From positions 248,001-312,000 of the forward strand of contig CBDDLJ010000016.1 in NCBI GenBank assembly GCA_965230635.1: 64,000 bases of DNA, read 5' to 3'. The position numbers and the translations under genes are program-made. The notes under the pieces were generated by a model. That model was given only the letters and a program-made list of their open reading frames with translations, had not been told where the DNA came from and did no database searches. This document shows positions 1-9,448 of this stretch, piece after piece. Position 1 is the stretch's first letter. Every line of letters starts with the position of its first letter. The DNA comes from CBDDLJ01 sp965230635. GTDB lineage: Bacteria; Pseudomonadota; Gammaproteobacteria; UBA1113.

Positions 1-1208
1 TGTTAAAAATGGGGTTCATTGATGATATTAAGTGGATCCTAGAGCAAATTCCTCATGAACATCAAACAGCATTGTTTTCAGCCACGATATCTCCTTCAAT
101 TCACAAGATTGCTAAGCGCTATTTAAACGATGCTGAAAAAATTCATATTAAGCCAAAGGAAAGCACCGTCGGTGCGATTGAACAATTTTACATACGTGTT
201 TCAAGAAACCAAAAGTTAGATGTGTTAACACGTTTTCTTGAAATTGAAGAAGTCCAAGCGGCGATTATTTTTGCACGAACAAAGAATTGTTCGGCTGAAC
301 TTGCTGAGAAATTACAAGCCCGTGGTTATGCCGCAGCAGCACTTAATGGTGATATGAGCCAATCACTGCGTGAAAAAGTGATTGATAAAATCAAGCGTGG
401 GACCTTAGATATTATTGTTGCAACCGATGTCGCGGCGCGCGGTATTGATGTTGAGCGCATCAGTCATGTTATTAATTATGACATCCCTTCTGATACAGAG
501 TCCTATATTCATCGTATTGGAAGAACTGGACGGGCAGGACGAAAAGGTAAAGCATTTTTATTCGTTGCTCCAAGAGAACAACGTTTGCTCAGTGATATTG
601 AGCGTGCGATTCATACAAAAATCAAACAAATTGAACCACCTTCAGTAAAAGAAATGCAGGAAAAACGCAGTAAACAGTTGAGTGAAAAAGTGATTAATAT
701 CATTGCAAAAAGCAGTAAACTGGGATATTATCATGAAGTAGTTGAACGTATTGTCAAGCAAGACGATTGTGATCCAAAAGATATTGCAGCAGCCTTGGCT
801 TATTTGATTGAGCAGGCGAATCCAATACCATCACATGATATTGAAACAGTGAAACCAGAATATCAAAAACGGCGAAGCGCATCTTCCCGTTCTAGGGGGC
901 AGTCATCAGATCATTCCCGTGACAAAAGAAAGCGTTCGTCTACTGCATCGAAAAAATCTGTTGGGAAAGAGAAGTCGTCAGATGATCGATCGCACAGCAA
1001 AAAGAAACGATCTTCAAGTGAATCTAAAAAGTTTTACCGAGAGGATGCATTATCTGATAACCGTTCACATAAAAAAAAGAGGCGTTCTTCAAATGATACT
1101 AAAAAGTCTTTAAAAAAAGGACAGCCATCAGGAAAGAAGAAGCAATCGTCAGAGAAATTAAAAAAAACTTCAGTGAAAAAAAGAAGCCGTAAAGCAGCCT
1201 TATCATAA
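1..1208 (+). CDS. deaD: DEAD-box ATP-dependent RNA helicase, C-terminal part
   Basis: The gene enters from the left edge: the frame is open from base 3 and reads LKMGF, the sequence that follows the DEAD box in this family, so the ATG at 9 is internal. Visible motifs are SAT (motif III, 78-86), the ATDVAARGID stretch (motif V, about 420-449) and HRIGRTGRAG (motif VI, 510-539). These define the second RecA-like domain that couples ATP hydrolysis to RNA unwinding. A helical segment resembling the region after the helicase core in DeaD/CsdA follows. The last 110 or so residues are a very basic Ser/Lys/Arg-rich tail, probably disordered and RNA-binding. DeaD acts in ribosome assembly and cold adaptation. 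Assignment to DeaD rather than another DEAD-box paralog rests on the post-core segment and is likely but not certain. Confidence 0.9.
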   Translation, partial: LKMGFIDDIKWILEQIPHEHQTALFSATISPSIHKIAKRYLNDAEKIHIKPKESTVGAIEQFYIRVSRNQKLDVLTRFLEIEEVQAAIIFARTKNCSAELAEKLQARGYAAAALNGDMSQSLREKVIDKIKRGTLDIIVATDVAARGIDVERISHVINYDIPSDTESYIHRIGRTGRAGRKGKAFLFVAPREQRLLSDIERAIHTKIKQIEPPSVKEMQEKRSKQLSEKVINIIAKSSKLGYYHEVVERIVKQDDCDPKDIAAALAYLIEQANPIPSHDIETVKPEYQKRRSASSRSRGQSSDHSRDKRKRSSTASKKSVGKEKSSDDRSHSKKKRSSSESKKFYREDALSDNRSHKKKRRSSNDTKKSLKKGQPSGKKKQSSEKLKKTSVKKRSRKAALS

Positions 1209-1286
1209 GGCATTGCCTACTAGCAACATGCTGAAGGGATTTTTAAACATTTCTATCAGAAGACTTTGTTATGATTTATACAGTAT

Positions 1287-1452
1287 TTATAGCGGTTCCC
1301 TATATTGTTGACCTATCCTAAGACTTCGTCTAGCGCCTGCTTGCTTCGTTATTCAAAACCTTATTTACAATAAGTAAACGTCGCTTTTGAAACCTCGCAA
1401 GCAAACACTATACTCGCTTAGAATAGGTCAACAATATAGGGAACCGCTATAA
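1287..1452. repeat. 166-bp palindromic element, copy 1
   Basis: The ends are inverted repeats of about 35 bp (TTATAGCGGTTCC at the left, its complement at the right) with one mismatch. The interior is also imperfectly self-complementary (GCTTGC near 1340 against GCAAGC near 1397), so a single strand could fold into one long hairpin. The core matches the copy at 4548-4713 closely and the truncated copy at 16284-16394. There is no coding capacity. It resembles ERIC/MITE-type intergenic palindromes in size and form, but I do not recognise the family. Confidence 0.85.
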
Positions 1453-1562
1453 TGATCAAATGAATATGATGTTACATAGGGGCGTGGCATTAATCTCATT
1501 TTAGATCTTTGCGCAAAGGCAAGAGAATCAGACCTCACTTACGCCGATGTGGCAGGAACAAC

Positions 1563-1583
1563 ATTATAGGGAAACGCTATAAG
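1563..1583. repeat. Possible relic of the palindromic element end
   Basis: This short stretch (TTATAGGGAAACGCTATAA) differs from the right end of the 1287-1452 element at only two positions. It is probably a remnant of another copy. The rest of 1453-1956 holds no gene or clear structure that I can support; scattered short dyads are present but no open frame has a plausible start. Confidence 0.35.
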
Positions 1584-1956
1584 GCTCTCTAACTAATTGA
1601 TACGGCTGAGCAAACCACAGCAAAAAAATGGTATGTACGGTCGTAGCAAATCAAAGTAAGTTCCTACAATCTTCGGTAGTCTTCGACAAGCTTAGTAGCC
1701 TGCAAGTCAGTGTCTGTTTAATGCAATGAGGCAGTTCGTCGGATGCTTACGCTACGTATGCTCTACTAATGACTATTTATCACCAGTAGAGTATGAGCTG
1801 GCACATAGAGCAGCCTAAGTTGGTGTCCGGAAAAGTGCTGGCAGCTGAGTTTGTCTAAAGCAACATGATTTTTGGTATATAATTTGCAAAACCTTATACA
1901 ATGTAGAGCTTAATTCAATTAGGTATCAGTGAATTGTTGATAAGGAGACTATTGAT

Positions 1957-2385
1957 ATGTATACATTTAAGACAAAACTGAAGCCGGCGCTGATTGCAGG
2001 TTTTATCGCTTCAGTAGTGTTTACCTTAATGGGGCAAATTGGCGCGCCTCATTTGATAGGCCAAAAAATGGACGTCGCAGTTATATTGGCTCCCACATTG
2101 GGTGGCTCATATGCACTGGGTGTCATAGCCCATTTTTTCACTGGTGTGGTTGTCTTTCCTGTCGCTTATTTACTGATAGGGCTGCCCATTTTACCCGGCC
2201 CGGGTTGGTTGCGTGGTGTCATATTTTTGATCATTGTCTACCTTGTGGCGATGACGGTGGTTATGCCGTACCTTGGTCAAGGATTATTTTTTAATGATAC
2301 ACCTAAGTCAATGGTGGCTTTGTTAGGCCATGTTGTCTATGGATTGATTCTAGGTATTATTGTTGGTAGACCTAAGAAAAAATAA
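1957..2385 (+). CDS. Small four-helix membrane protein, unknown function
   Basis: A strong ribosome site (AAGGAG, 1942-1947) sits nine bases before the ATG. The 142-residue product has four hydrophobic segments (about residues 10-27, 47-75, 80-103 and 115-135) and a basic C-terminus ending PKKK, so it is an inner-membrane protein. It resembles uncharacterised small membrane proteins with four helices, but I cannot name a function. It stands alone: the upstream 750 bp hold only repeats, and a hairpin follows. No catalytic residues are apparent. Confidence 0.7.
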   Translation: MYTFKTKLKPALIAGFIASVVFTLMGQIGAPHLIGQKMDVAVILAPTLGGSYALGVIAHFFTGVVVFPVAYLLIGLPILPGPGWLRGVIFLIIVYLVAMTVVMPYLGQGLFFNDTPKSMVALLGHVVYGLILGIIVGRPKKK

Positions 2386-2429
2386 CCAGGCATCACTTTA
2401 ATTTGTTTTTTTAGCAGACTGTATTGTAT

Positions 2430-2462
2430 GCTGGTGGCAGCTATGCCATAGCTCCCACCAGC
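2430..2462 (+). terminator. Hairpin after the four-helix membrane gene
   Basis: Two 16-base arms, beginning GCTGGTGG and ending CCACCAGC, are complementary with one mismatch, and ACTATATTTTTA follows. This fits a rho-independent terminator for the membrane protein gene, though the T-run is offset by several bases. Confidence 0.5.
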
Positions 2463-2612
2463 ACTATATTTTTAACGGGTTATGAAAAAACTATCCCTAC
2501 CAATGACAATAAAAAAGCACCGATAGTCATCACCTGTCGCCACTTTGCTTTGCAGCTGCTGAATCAATCGTTGCTTGCTGCTCATAGTGATACAACAAAA
2601 AGGCATTGAATT

Positions 2613-3482
2613 TTGAAAAAGATTGGTTTACTGGGTTATGGCTACACAGCGAGCTATTTCGCGCAGTTGCTAGTGCATGAAGGATACACTGTTTGGGGAA
2701 CCAGTCGAAAGGTTGCTTCTTTACAGTATGCGTTACCAGCCGGTGTAGACATTATAGGCTTTAATCTAGATAGCATTTCTACATCTATGTTGGATACTTC
2801 ATTTTTGCTTATTTCAACACCGCCAACAGATGCGGGTTTTGATCCATCACTGACACTTTTAAAAGATATGCTGATTGCCAACAAAAGCAATATTCAGTGG
2901 ATTGGCTATTTGTCTTCAACCGGGGTTTATGGTGATCATCAAGGGGGCTGGGTTGATGAAATGTCAGCTTGCTATCCGAACACAACACGAGCAATAAATA
3001 GGTTATCAGCAGAAAACGCATGGCTGTCACTGTTTGATAGTGAATGTTTGCCAATTATGATTTTCAGGCTGTCGGGTATTTACGGCCCTGGGCGCAATGT
3101 ACTGGAACGGTTAAAAGCGGGGAAAAATAGCACGGTTTTTAAACAGGGACAGTATTTTTCTAGAATCCATGTGGCTGATATTTGTCAGGCATTATTTCAA
3201 TCCATGTTATCGCCGATGCCAAGAGAAATCATTAATTTAACCGATGATTGTCCTAGTAGCGCGCATGAAGTTGATTGCTTTGCCGCAGATTTGCTACAGA
3301 TTAGCAAGCCAGAGTTAATACCTTATGGACAAGATTCGCTTTCCTCTCGAGCTAAAGAGTTTTATCAGAGTAATAGACGTGTCAGTAATGCCAAATTGAA
3401 AAAAAATATTCTACCTGATTTAAAATATCCTTCTTATCAAGAAGGGTTAAAGGCAATTTTATCAGGAGAGCGCTTCGTGTAA
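2613..3482 (+). CDS. SDR-family NAD(P)-dependent reductase, YeeZ-like
   Basis: The 289-residue protein begins with a Rossmann signature (GYGYTA, residues 8-13). It has the SSTGVYGD stretch typical of atypical short-chain dehydrogenase/epimerases of the YeeZ group, which act on sugar-nucleotide or related substrates that are not established. The start is TTG at 2613: it precedes KKIGLLGYG directly, no ATG lies in frame upstream, and AAGG is about ten bases before it. The next gene, pdxY, is convergent. Substrate and pathway are unknown. Family assignment is firm; orthology to YeeZ is moderately sure. Confidence 0.8.
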   Translation: MKKIGLLGYGYTASYFAQLLVHEGYTVWGTSRKVASLQYALPAGVDIIGFNLDSISTSMLDTSFLLISTPPTDAGFDPSLTLLKDMLIANKSNIQWIGYLSSTGVYGDHQGGWVDEMSACYPNTTRAINRLSAENAWLSLFDSECLPIMIFRLSGIYGPGRNVLERLKAGKNSTVFKQGQYFSRIHVADICQALFQSMLSPMPREIINLTDDCPSSAHEVDCFAADLLQISKPELIPYGQDSLSSRAKEFYQSNRRVSNAKLKKNILPDLKYPSYQEGLKAILSGERFV

Positions 3483-3587
3483 AAACTCATTTTGTTTTGC
3501 TGTGCCAGAATCCGTGTCTTCTGTGATTTACTTAACGAAGGTTTGATGATATAGAAAGTTCATTTTTCTCTATCAATGAAGTATTAG

Positions 3588-4448
3588 TTAGCGTATTCTT
3601 GTCGATTTTAAACAGAGCTTTGGTGAAGCGATTTCATCTTGACTAGTAATGATTTGTAACTCACGGGTATTTGTGGCATGAGTTGCTTTAAATATAGCGT
3701 AAATGGCTGACATGGAATGCTCTAGCGCACTTTCCATATCCATTTTTTCTAAATATTTTGCTAAAAAAATTGCGGCAGTAGCATCACCCGCACCATTCGG
3801 AGGTGTGATGAATTCCAACCGGTTACTTTGTATAGACCATGTCCCTTCTGCTGAGTCTAGCAACATTTCAATACGGTTTAATGGTGTTTCAGGGCGAAGC
3901 ACACTGGTAACTAACACTAAACGAGGCCCTTTCTTTCGCAATGTTTCACAAGCTTTTAATATCTCGTGTAGTGTGGAGGTTTGCATATCAGTTAAGTAAT
4001 TTAATTCAAATTGATTTGGGGTTATGATAGATGCGTGTTGAATAGCTTCATTTTTTAGAAAGTCGGCAACGTTCTTTTTGACGAAGATACCGCGTCCAAC
4101 ATCGCCAATAACCGGGTCACAACAATAGATTAAGTCAGGATTTTCTTTTTTCGTTTTTTGTACAGTATTTAATATGACTTTTCCTAATGCAGCATCCCCC
4201 AAATAACCGGATAAAATAGCATTAAATTGCAGTAATGATTTACGTTGGTCTACCCCGTCAATAAGCGATTGAATGTGTTCAGGGGAGAATATCTCGCCGG
4301 TCCATTTGCCATACCCAGTGTGGTTTGAAAATTGAACGGTGTTAATTACAGAGACATCGAAGCCTAAACGTTGCAGCGGAAAAACAGCCGCTCGATTTCC
4401 AACATAGCCAAATGCAACGTGAGATTGAATTGAGAGAATATTTTTCAC
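3588..4448 (-). CDS. pdxY: Pyridoxal kinase PdxY
   Basis: The product phosphorylates pyridoxal to pyridoxal 5'-phosphate in the B6 salvage pathway, in the cytoplasm. The 286-residue length matches the family (about 287). Recognisable features are the N-terminal SIQSHVAFGYVGN substrate/dimer segment, DPVIGD (residues 111-116) and the anion-hole and catalytic-Asp motif GAGD (219-222) of ribokinase-like kinases. The gene is monocistronic and convergent with the YeeZ-like gene. A 166-bp palindromic element lies about 100 bp upstream of its start. A salvage kinase fits an organism that may take vitamin B6 from its environment; that is inference. Confidence 0.93.
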   Translation of the reverse strand: MKNILSIQSHVAFGYVGNRAAVFPLQRLGFDVSVINTVQFSNHTGYGKWTGEIFSPEHIQSLIDGVDQRKSLLQFNAILSGYLGDAALGKVILNTVQKTKKENPDLIYCCDPVIGDVGRGIFVKKNVADFLKNEAIQHASIITPNQFELNYLTDMQTSTLHEILKACETLRKKGPRLVLVTSVLRPETPLNRIEMLLDSAEGTWSIQSNRLEFITPPNGAGDATAAIFLAKYLEKMDMESALEHSMSAIYAIFKATHATNTRELQIITSQDEIASPKLCLKSTRIR

Positions 4449-4547
4449 TACAGCAAGGCTCCATCTATATTGGCTTAATGTTTACCATTTTTACATAAAA
4501 ATAACAATTTTGCTACTCATTTCTGTCAAAAAAAGGTATCTGTGATG

Positions 4548-4713
4548 TTATAGTAGTTTTCAATATGACTAAGCCATTATAAACTTCGTCTAACCCGCGC
4601 TTGCTTTGTTCTTCAAAAGCTTATTTACAGTAAGTAAACCTCACTTGTTGAAACCGCGCAAGCACGCGTTATACTCGCTTATAATGGCTTAGTCATATTG
4701 AAAACTACTATAA
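4548..4713. repeat. 166-bp palindromic element, copy 2
   Basis: Perfect terminal inverted repeats of 34-35 bp (TTATAGTAGTTTTC at the left) enclose a core nearly identical to that of the 1287-1452 element, including the ACTTCGTCTA and CTTATTTACA blocks. Length is exactly the same. The outer arms differ from copy 1 over about 20 positions, yet remain fully self-complementary. It lies between pdxY and the aldo/keto reductase gene; the remainder of 4449-4817 shows no gene. Confidence 0.87.
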
Positions 4714-4817
4714 ACAGACGTCTGAGAGTAAAATATTGACATCTTTTTACAATCAGGCTCAATTGTTGCACGAGCATCAGTGGCAAGTATGTTATATCTT
4801 GCAATACATATATGGTT

Positions 4818-5609
4818 TCACAAAGATGCGAAACATTGTGTGAAGGAAGCAATATTTTCTTTTAAATGCGCTTCATTGATTGTGCCTAAAATAATACTAC
4901 TGGCACCAGGATGTTTGAAAATAAAATCCATGGCGTATTGAATCGGATTACCTGATGCCATCGTATCAAGATAGCCGCTGGCAAAGGCTTTTTTGATAAA
5001 AACGATTTTATTTAATTCATGTGCTTTTGCAAGTATGGGGGCTTCCTTCTGATCAAGTGGATTGTAGGTAGCCATGACACAGTCTGCTTGCTCTATACAA
5101 GCGATACCGCCAGCAATGGTTTTTGTTGACATACCGTAAGCACGGATAATGCCTTGTTGTTTCAATTGTGCTAATGTATCAAAAACATGATCTTGTGTAA
5201 TTATTTTCATATCATCGCCATTAGAATGGATCAAAACAATATCAATATAATCAGTTTGTAACTGCTTCAATGAGCGTATCAGACTTTTTTTAATATGATG
5301 TGCAGAAAAATTGAAGCTTGATTCATTATTGGAAAAATATTCCCCTGCTTTTGTCATAATAATCCAATCATGCCGTTGTCCCTTAAGTAATTTCCCTAAG
5401 CGCTCTTCACTGCTTCCATATGCAGGTGCTGTATCAAGTAAATTAATACCATTTTCTTTGGCGCAAGCCAGCAAATTAACAAGTGCCGTATCTGTGGGTA
5501 AATTAAAGGGTTGTGGATATTTAACTTGTTGGTTACGGCCAAATTTAACAGTTCCAAGACCAAGGCGACTAATGCGTAAGTCAGTATTTGTTACTGGAAC
5601 ATACTTCAT
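4818..5609 (-). CDS. Aldo/keto reductase
   Basis: The 263-residue protein has the full catalytic tetrad of NAD(P)H-dependent aldo/keto reductases: D59, Y64 (in DTAPAY), K87 and H128 (in VLIHSN). The N-terminal LGLGTVKFGR and the SIILGT cofactor segment near the C-terminus also fit. It should reduce an aldehyde or ketone in the cytoplasm; the substrate is unknown. Its ATG overlaps the stop of the upstream FAD oxidoreductase gene (four-base ATGA overlap), so the two are translationally coupled and probably work together. It resembles the oxidoreductase group found in sugar-modifying clusters, but nothing here fixes the pathway. Confidence 0.88.
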   Translation of the reverse strand: MKYVPVTNTDLRISRLGLGTVKFGRNQQVKYPQPFNLPTDTALVNLLACAKENGINLLDTAPAYGSSEERLGKLLKGQRHDWIIMTKAGEYFSNNESSFNFSAHHIKKSLIRSLKQLQTDYIDIVLIHSNGDDMKIITQDHVFDTLAQLKQQGIIRAYGMSTKTIAGGIACIEQADCVMATYNPLDQKEAPILAKAHELNKIVFIKKAFASGYLDTMASGNPIQYAMDFIFKHPGASSIILGTINEAHLKENIASFTQCFASL

Positions 5610-6817
5610 TGTAGCAATTCATCCCAAATGGGTGTTGCTATACTGGGTTGCGGCCAAGGGATTGTTGTTTGTGCTTCTTCGGTTGGTTTAATCTGATTTT
5701 CGCTAAAAGCGGTCATGATATCAATTCCAACCTTAGGTGCAAAAACTAATTTTGTTGGCCAAATAATATGAGCATTTCCTCGCTGATATATAGTACTAGA
5801 GTCAGGGCGTTTGCCTTTTGCTTGCTTGCCTTCAGCACGATTGATAATAAAGCTTTTTATTTGGCAATCGTAAAAATTGAACCATGGAAATAAAATAGAT
5901 AATTCATTTTTAGCCCGGTCACACTGTGTTTGGTTATCAACATGAATGCCATCCTCTGCAAGTTTCCCGCCTAAATACCAAACGATGTTACCATCATGCG
6001 CGAGGTGGGATGTAATCGACAAGCGAGGAACATGATGTAAGCCAATGCAATGTGCATAAAGAGAGAGTGGCTGTTTTAATTTCATAATGACAGCGTGTAA
6101 TGGACGTGTTTGCATCAAGGGAGGATCTTCCCAGTATTTTAGAAAGGCTTGGTTACCTTCTCCTGCAGTAAAAATATATTGCTGTGCTTTCACATCAATT
6201 TGTTCATCATTATCATTGGTCAGAGTTAAATGATTGATTTGATTATTTTTCATCGTTAGTGAGCATCCGTTATTTTTTATTTTATAAATAGCTTGTTTTG
6301 TATTTTTTGTTAGATTATTAATAAGTGAGGGAATATCTAACACGATTTCATTGACTTTATATATGTTACCGTGAAAGTCATTGTGTTGAAAGCATGCGGG
6401 ATAGTCTTCACGGCGTAAGTGCTGGCTACTTTGACGTAACACTTTACTGGCTAATAACGTGCTTAAGCGTGAACTGATATTGTCAGTAGACCATAAATAA
6501 TAATTTGGGCTTAGAATGTTGGTTTCACTTAAATCAATACAGCCTTTACCTTGTAGGCATGCCTGCCAAATAACGGGCATGTCAGTAATAGATTGAGTTG
6601 CTTTTTGTAGTTTGCCTTTGAGTGAATATTTAATGCCACCGTGAATAATCCCTTGTGAATATATTGTTTGGCCTGCGCCGATAGCGTTTGATTCAAACAA
6701 TGCACAGCGGTAACCTTGAGCAGTTAATTGATTGAGTAGCCACAAGCCTGCAATTCCTGCCCCAACAATGGCAACATCAATGTGGAAAGTATCATTATTA
6801 CTCATAAATTTATTCAT
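5606..6817 (-). CDS. FAD-dependent oxidoreductase (DAO family)
   Basis: An N-terminal FAD-binding Rossmann motif is clear (GAGIAG, residues 19-24, with E42 at the end of the second strand), followed by GAGQTIYSQGIIHGG, a pattern of DAO/glycerol-3-phosphate dehydrogenase-like enzymes. It probably oxidises a hydroxy acid or amine using FAD. Length is 403 residues; the ATG at 6805 (residue 5) is an equally good start and neither has an obvious ribosome site. The stop overlaps the start of the aldo/keto reductase gene, forming a two-gene operon. Substrate is unknown. Confidence 0.82.
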   Translation of the reverse strand: MNKFMSNNDTFHIDVAIVGAGIAGLWLLNQLTAQGYRCALFESNAIGAGQTIYSQGIIHGGIKYSLKGKLQKATQSITDMPVIWQACLQGKGCIDLSETNILSPNYYLWSTDNISSRLSTLLASKVLRQSSQHLRREDYPACFQHNDFHGNIYKVNEIVLDIPSLINNLTKNTKQAIYKIKNNGCSLTMKNNQINHLTLTNDNDEQIDVKAQQYIFTAGEGNQAFLKYWEDPPLMQTRPLHAVIMKLKQPLSLYAHCIGLHHVPRLSITSHLAHDGNIVWYLGGKLAEDGIHVDNQTQCDRAKNELSILFPWFNFYDCQIKSFIINRAEGKQAKGKRPDSSTIYQRGNAHIIWPTKLVFAPKVGIDIMTAFSENQIKPTEEAQTTIPWPQPSIATPIWDELLQ

Positions 6818-7002
6818 GCTTATAAATAGTACTATTATAACATACGGTTATCGTTCTAGTCACTAGTTTATTCTGCGTTACCCTACTAAGATGCGTGTTC
6901 AGATTAGGTTCATTTGTAGCTTTTGTCTTTTAGCATATCAGCTTGCTACATGCCCTTGTTCTGGTTAGAATAGCAGCAATTTCACTAGAATGAATCAGTT
7001 GA

Positions 7003-8427
7003 ATGGATTACCTATTAAATGCCCATATTTTAGTTGTTGGTGACGTATTGCTTGATCAATATTTGTTCGGGTCGATTCATCGTATTTCGCCTGAGGCACC
7101 AGTACCGATTTGCAATATTAGTGAGCAGGAGGATCGTCCTGGTGGCGCAGGCAATGTTGCCATGAATATTGCAGCTCTAGGTGGCTCATGCAGTTTGCTA
7201 GGTGTTATGGGTAAAGATGATGCCGGTTTCAGCATGCATCAGCAATTGATACAACAGGGGGTGTCTTGCCATATTCATTCATCCAATCAATTGAAAACCA
7301 TTGTTAAACAGCGCGTTATTAGCCAACAGCAACAATTGATTCGTCTTGATTATGAAAAAATATATCAAAATTTTCCACAAAGTCGCTTGATGCGTACTTA
7401 CCAACGCTTATTAAAAAAAGTTGATGCCGTTATTTTATCGGATTATGGAAAAGGAACGTTAATTGATATTCAAGCGTATATTCAAGCTGCCGTTGCAGCT
7501 CAGATTCCTGTTTTTGTTGATCCGGTCGATACGCATTATCAAGATTATAAAGGGGCTTCCTTAATCAGTATGAATGACAGTCAATTCACCGGATTCATGG
7601 GAGATTGCCCGACAGAGGAAGTGTTTGAAGAGAAAAGTCAGCAATTAATAAAAAAATTAGATTTGTCTGCAATTTTGGTAACACAAGGTGACCAAGGCAT
7701 GAGTTTATTTCAAGCGAACAACGAAAGACTGCATGCGCAAACGTCGAGTAGCACGGTGTATGATGTGACAGGCGCTAGTGATACTGTCATTGCGGCTGCT
7801 GCGTTGGTAAAAGCATCTGGCTATGATTGGGCAACAACCATGCGATGTGCTAATGCTGCCGCAGGTATTGCGGTAACGAAATTAGGTGCAGCTAGTGTCA
7901 CCTTGGATGAATTGCGTTATGCGATGTTAAAGCGAGATGACGCATTGTCTATACCAAAAGGTATTGTTGTAGAAACAGAATTGAAGTTTGCTATTAATAT
8001 GGCACGCCAACGAGGCGAAAAAATAGTCATGACAAATGGTTGTTTTGACTTACTTCATGCAGGGCATATTGCTTTTTTAGATATAGCTAGACAACAAGGC
8101 AATCGTTTAATCGTTGCGGTTAATGATGATCAATCGGTGCAACGATTGAAGGGGATGTCTCGTCCCATACTACCTTTAGTAGAGCGCATGAGATTGTTAG
8201 CTCGTTTACGTTCAGTTGATTGGGTTATTGCCTTTTCTGACGATACACCTAAGCGTTTGTTGCGAGAGTTAAAACCGTGTTTTTTAGTAAAAGGCGGAGA
8301 TTATGCTGTCAATGAAGTTGTTGGTGCTGATATTGTGCTAAGTCAAGGAGGACAAGTTAAAGTATTGCCACATGACTTTTCTGAAATCAACACAAGCAGT
8401 GTGATTCAAAAAGTGGTAGCAGGGTAA
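7003..8427 (+). CDS. hldE: Bifunctional heptose-7-P kinase / heptose-1-P adenylyltransferase HldE
   Basis: This two-domain enzyme makes ADP-heptose for the LPS inner core. The N-terminal ribokinase-like kinase domain carries RPGGAGNVA near residue 46 and the catalytic GASD motif (257-260). The C-terminal nucleotidyltransferase domain carries NGCFD (345-349) and HAGH (352-355). The 474-residue length matches the E. coli enzyme (477). The next gene, waaF, starts seven bases after the stop, so the two are co-transcribed. Presence of hldE and waaF indicates a heptose-containing LPS core. Confidence 0.95.
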   Translation: MDYLLNAHILVVGDVLLDQYLFGSIHRISPEAPVPICNISEQEDRPGGAGNVAMNIAALGGSCSLLGVMGKDDAGFSMHQQLIQQGVSCHIHSSNQLKTIVKQRVISQQQQLIRLDYEKIYQNFPQSRLMRTYQRLLKKVDAVILSDYGKGTLIDIQAYIQAAVAAQIPVFVDPVDTHYQDYKGASLISMNDSQFTGFMGDCPTEEVFEEKSQQLIKKLDLSAILVTQGDQGMSLFQANNERLHAQTSSSTVYDVTGASDTVIAAAALVKASGYDWATTMRCANAAAGIAVTKLGAASVTLDELRYAMLKRDDALSIPKGIVVETELKFAINMARQRGEKIVMTNGCFDLLHAGHIAFLDIARQQGNRLIVAVNDDQSVQRLKGMSRPILPLVERMRLLARLRSVDWVIAFSDDTPKRLLRELKPCFLVKGGDYAVNEVVGADIVLSQGGQVKVLPHDFSEINTSSVIQKVVAG

Positions 8428-8434
8428 AACAATC

Positions 8435-9448
8435 ATGCCGGAAAAAATATTGATTTGTAGTCCTGCTTGGTTAGGTGATATGATGATGTCGCAGGCATTA
8501 TTTATTCATCTTTTTCAACAAGGCCATGAATTACATGTGTTAGCCCCCGAATGGAATTTTGCTGTGCTAGAGCGTATGCCCGAAGTAAAAAAATGCATAC
8601 CCTTACCACTAACCCACGCTGAATTTAAATTGAGAGAGCGCTATCGTATTGGTAAAGCATTGCGTGCGGAATATTATGACCGGGCCATTATATTACAGAA
8701 TTCTTGGAAATCAGCATTGATTCCTTATTTTGCCAATATCCCACGGCGCACAGGCTGGAAAGGCGAATGTCGTTATGGTCTTATTAATGACATGCGTCAT
8801 TTAAATAAAGCAGAGTTACCTTTGATGGTGCAACGTTATGTTAATTTAGCTTATGGAAAAAATAAACCTTGGAATGTCAGCAGTTTTCCTTATCCTGCGC
8901 TAAAGGTTGACCAAGATATACGACAAAAAATCTTAGATAAATATGGCTTATCGTTAAGCAAACCTATTTTAGCGTTGAGTCCGGGAGCTGCTTTTGGTGA
9001 AACTAAGCAATGGCCAGCTGAGTATTATGCTGACATTGCGCAGGAAAAAATAAATCAAGGTTGGCAAGTTTGGTTATTTGGAACAGCTAAAGACAAACTA
9101 GCCACCGATGCAATCATGCACTATACAGACGATCAATGCATTAATTTGGCTGGATTACTACCGTTAGATGAAACCGTTGATTTGATGTCTGCTGCGAAAG
9201 TGTTTGTCGGTAATGATTCAGGGTTATTGCATGTTGCAGCTGCATTAAAAGTGCCTGTTATTGGTATCTATGGCTCGACCACAGCCGACTTCACACCACC
9301 ACTTAGCCAACAGTCACAGATATTGTTTGTGAAAAATTTGTCGTGTCGCCCTTGTTTTCAACGTACATGCCGCTTCAAACATTTGCGTTGTTTATGGGAT
9401 ATTAAGCCGGAGAAGGTTAGTGCGGTACTGCAAGCATTGTTGGCATAG
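8435..9448 (+). CDS. waaF: LPS heptosyltransferase II WaaF
   Basis: The enzyme adds the second heptose to the LPS inner core from ADP-heptose, on the cytoplasmic face of the inner membrane (GT9 family). Features seen are the N-terminal PAWLGDMMMSQAL acceptor-site segment, LSPGAAFGETKQWP in the middle, and the nucleotide-sugar-binding NDSGLLHVAAAL followed by YGSTTADFTPP, typical of WaaF. The length of 337 residues is close to the usual 348. It directly follows hldE, which supplies its donor, and its 3' end overlaps the convergent kdoO gene by 32 bp. Confidence 0.93.
   Translation: MPEKILICSPAWLGDMMMSQALFIHLFQQGHELHVLAPEWNFAVLERMPEVKKCIPLPLTHAEFKLRERYRIGKALRAEYYDRAIILQNSWKSALIPYFANIPRRTGWKGECRYGLINDMRHLNKAELPLMVQRYVNLAYGKNKPWNVSSFPYPALKVDQDIRQKILDKYGLSLSKPILALSPGAAFGETKQWPAEYYADIAQEKINQGWQVWLFGTAKDKLATDAIMHYTDDQCINLAGLLPLDETVDLMSAAKVFVGNDSGLLHVAAALKVPVIGIYGSTTADFTPPLSQQSQILFVKNLSCRPCFQRTCRFKHLRCLWDIKPEKVSAVLQALLA

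Noticed and set aside
1287..1452. Palindromic element as a tRNA, riboswitch or terminator
   Set aside because: There is no cloverleaf or T-run. The same core occurs at unrelated sites, once inside a pseudogene, so a repeat element explains it better.
2424..2609. 61-codon open frame between the membrane gene and the reductase gene
   Set aside because: It overlaps the terminator-like hairpin, has no ribosome site and shows no protein-like composition.
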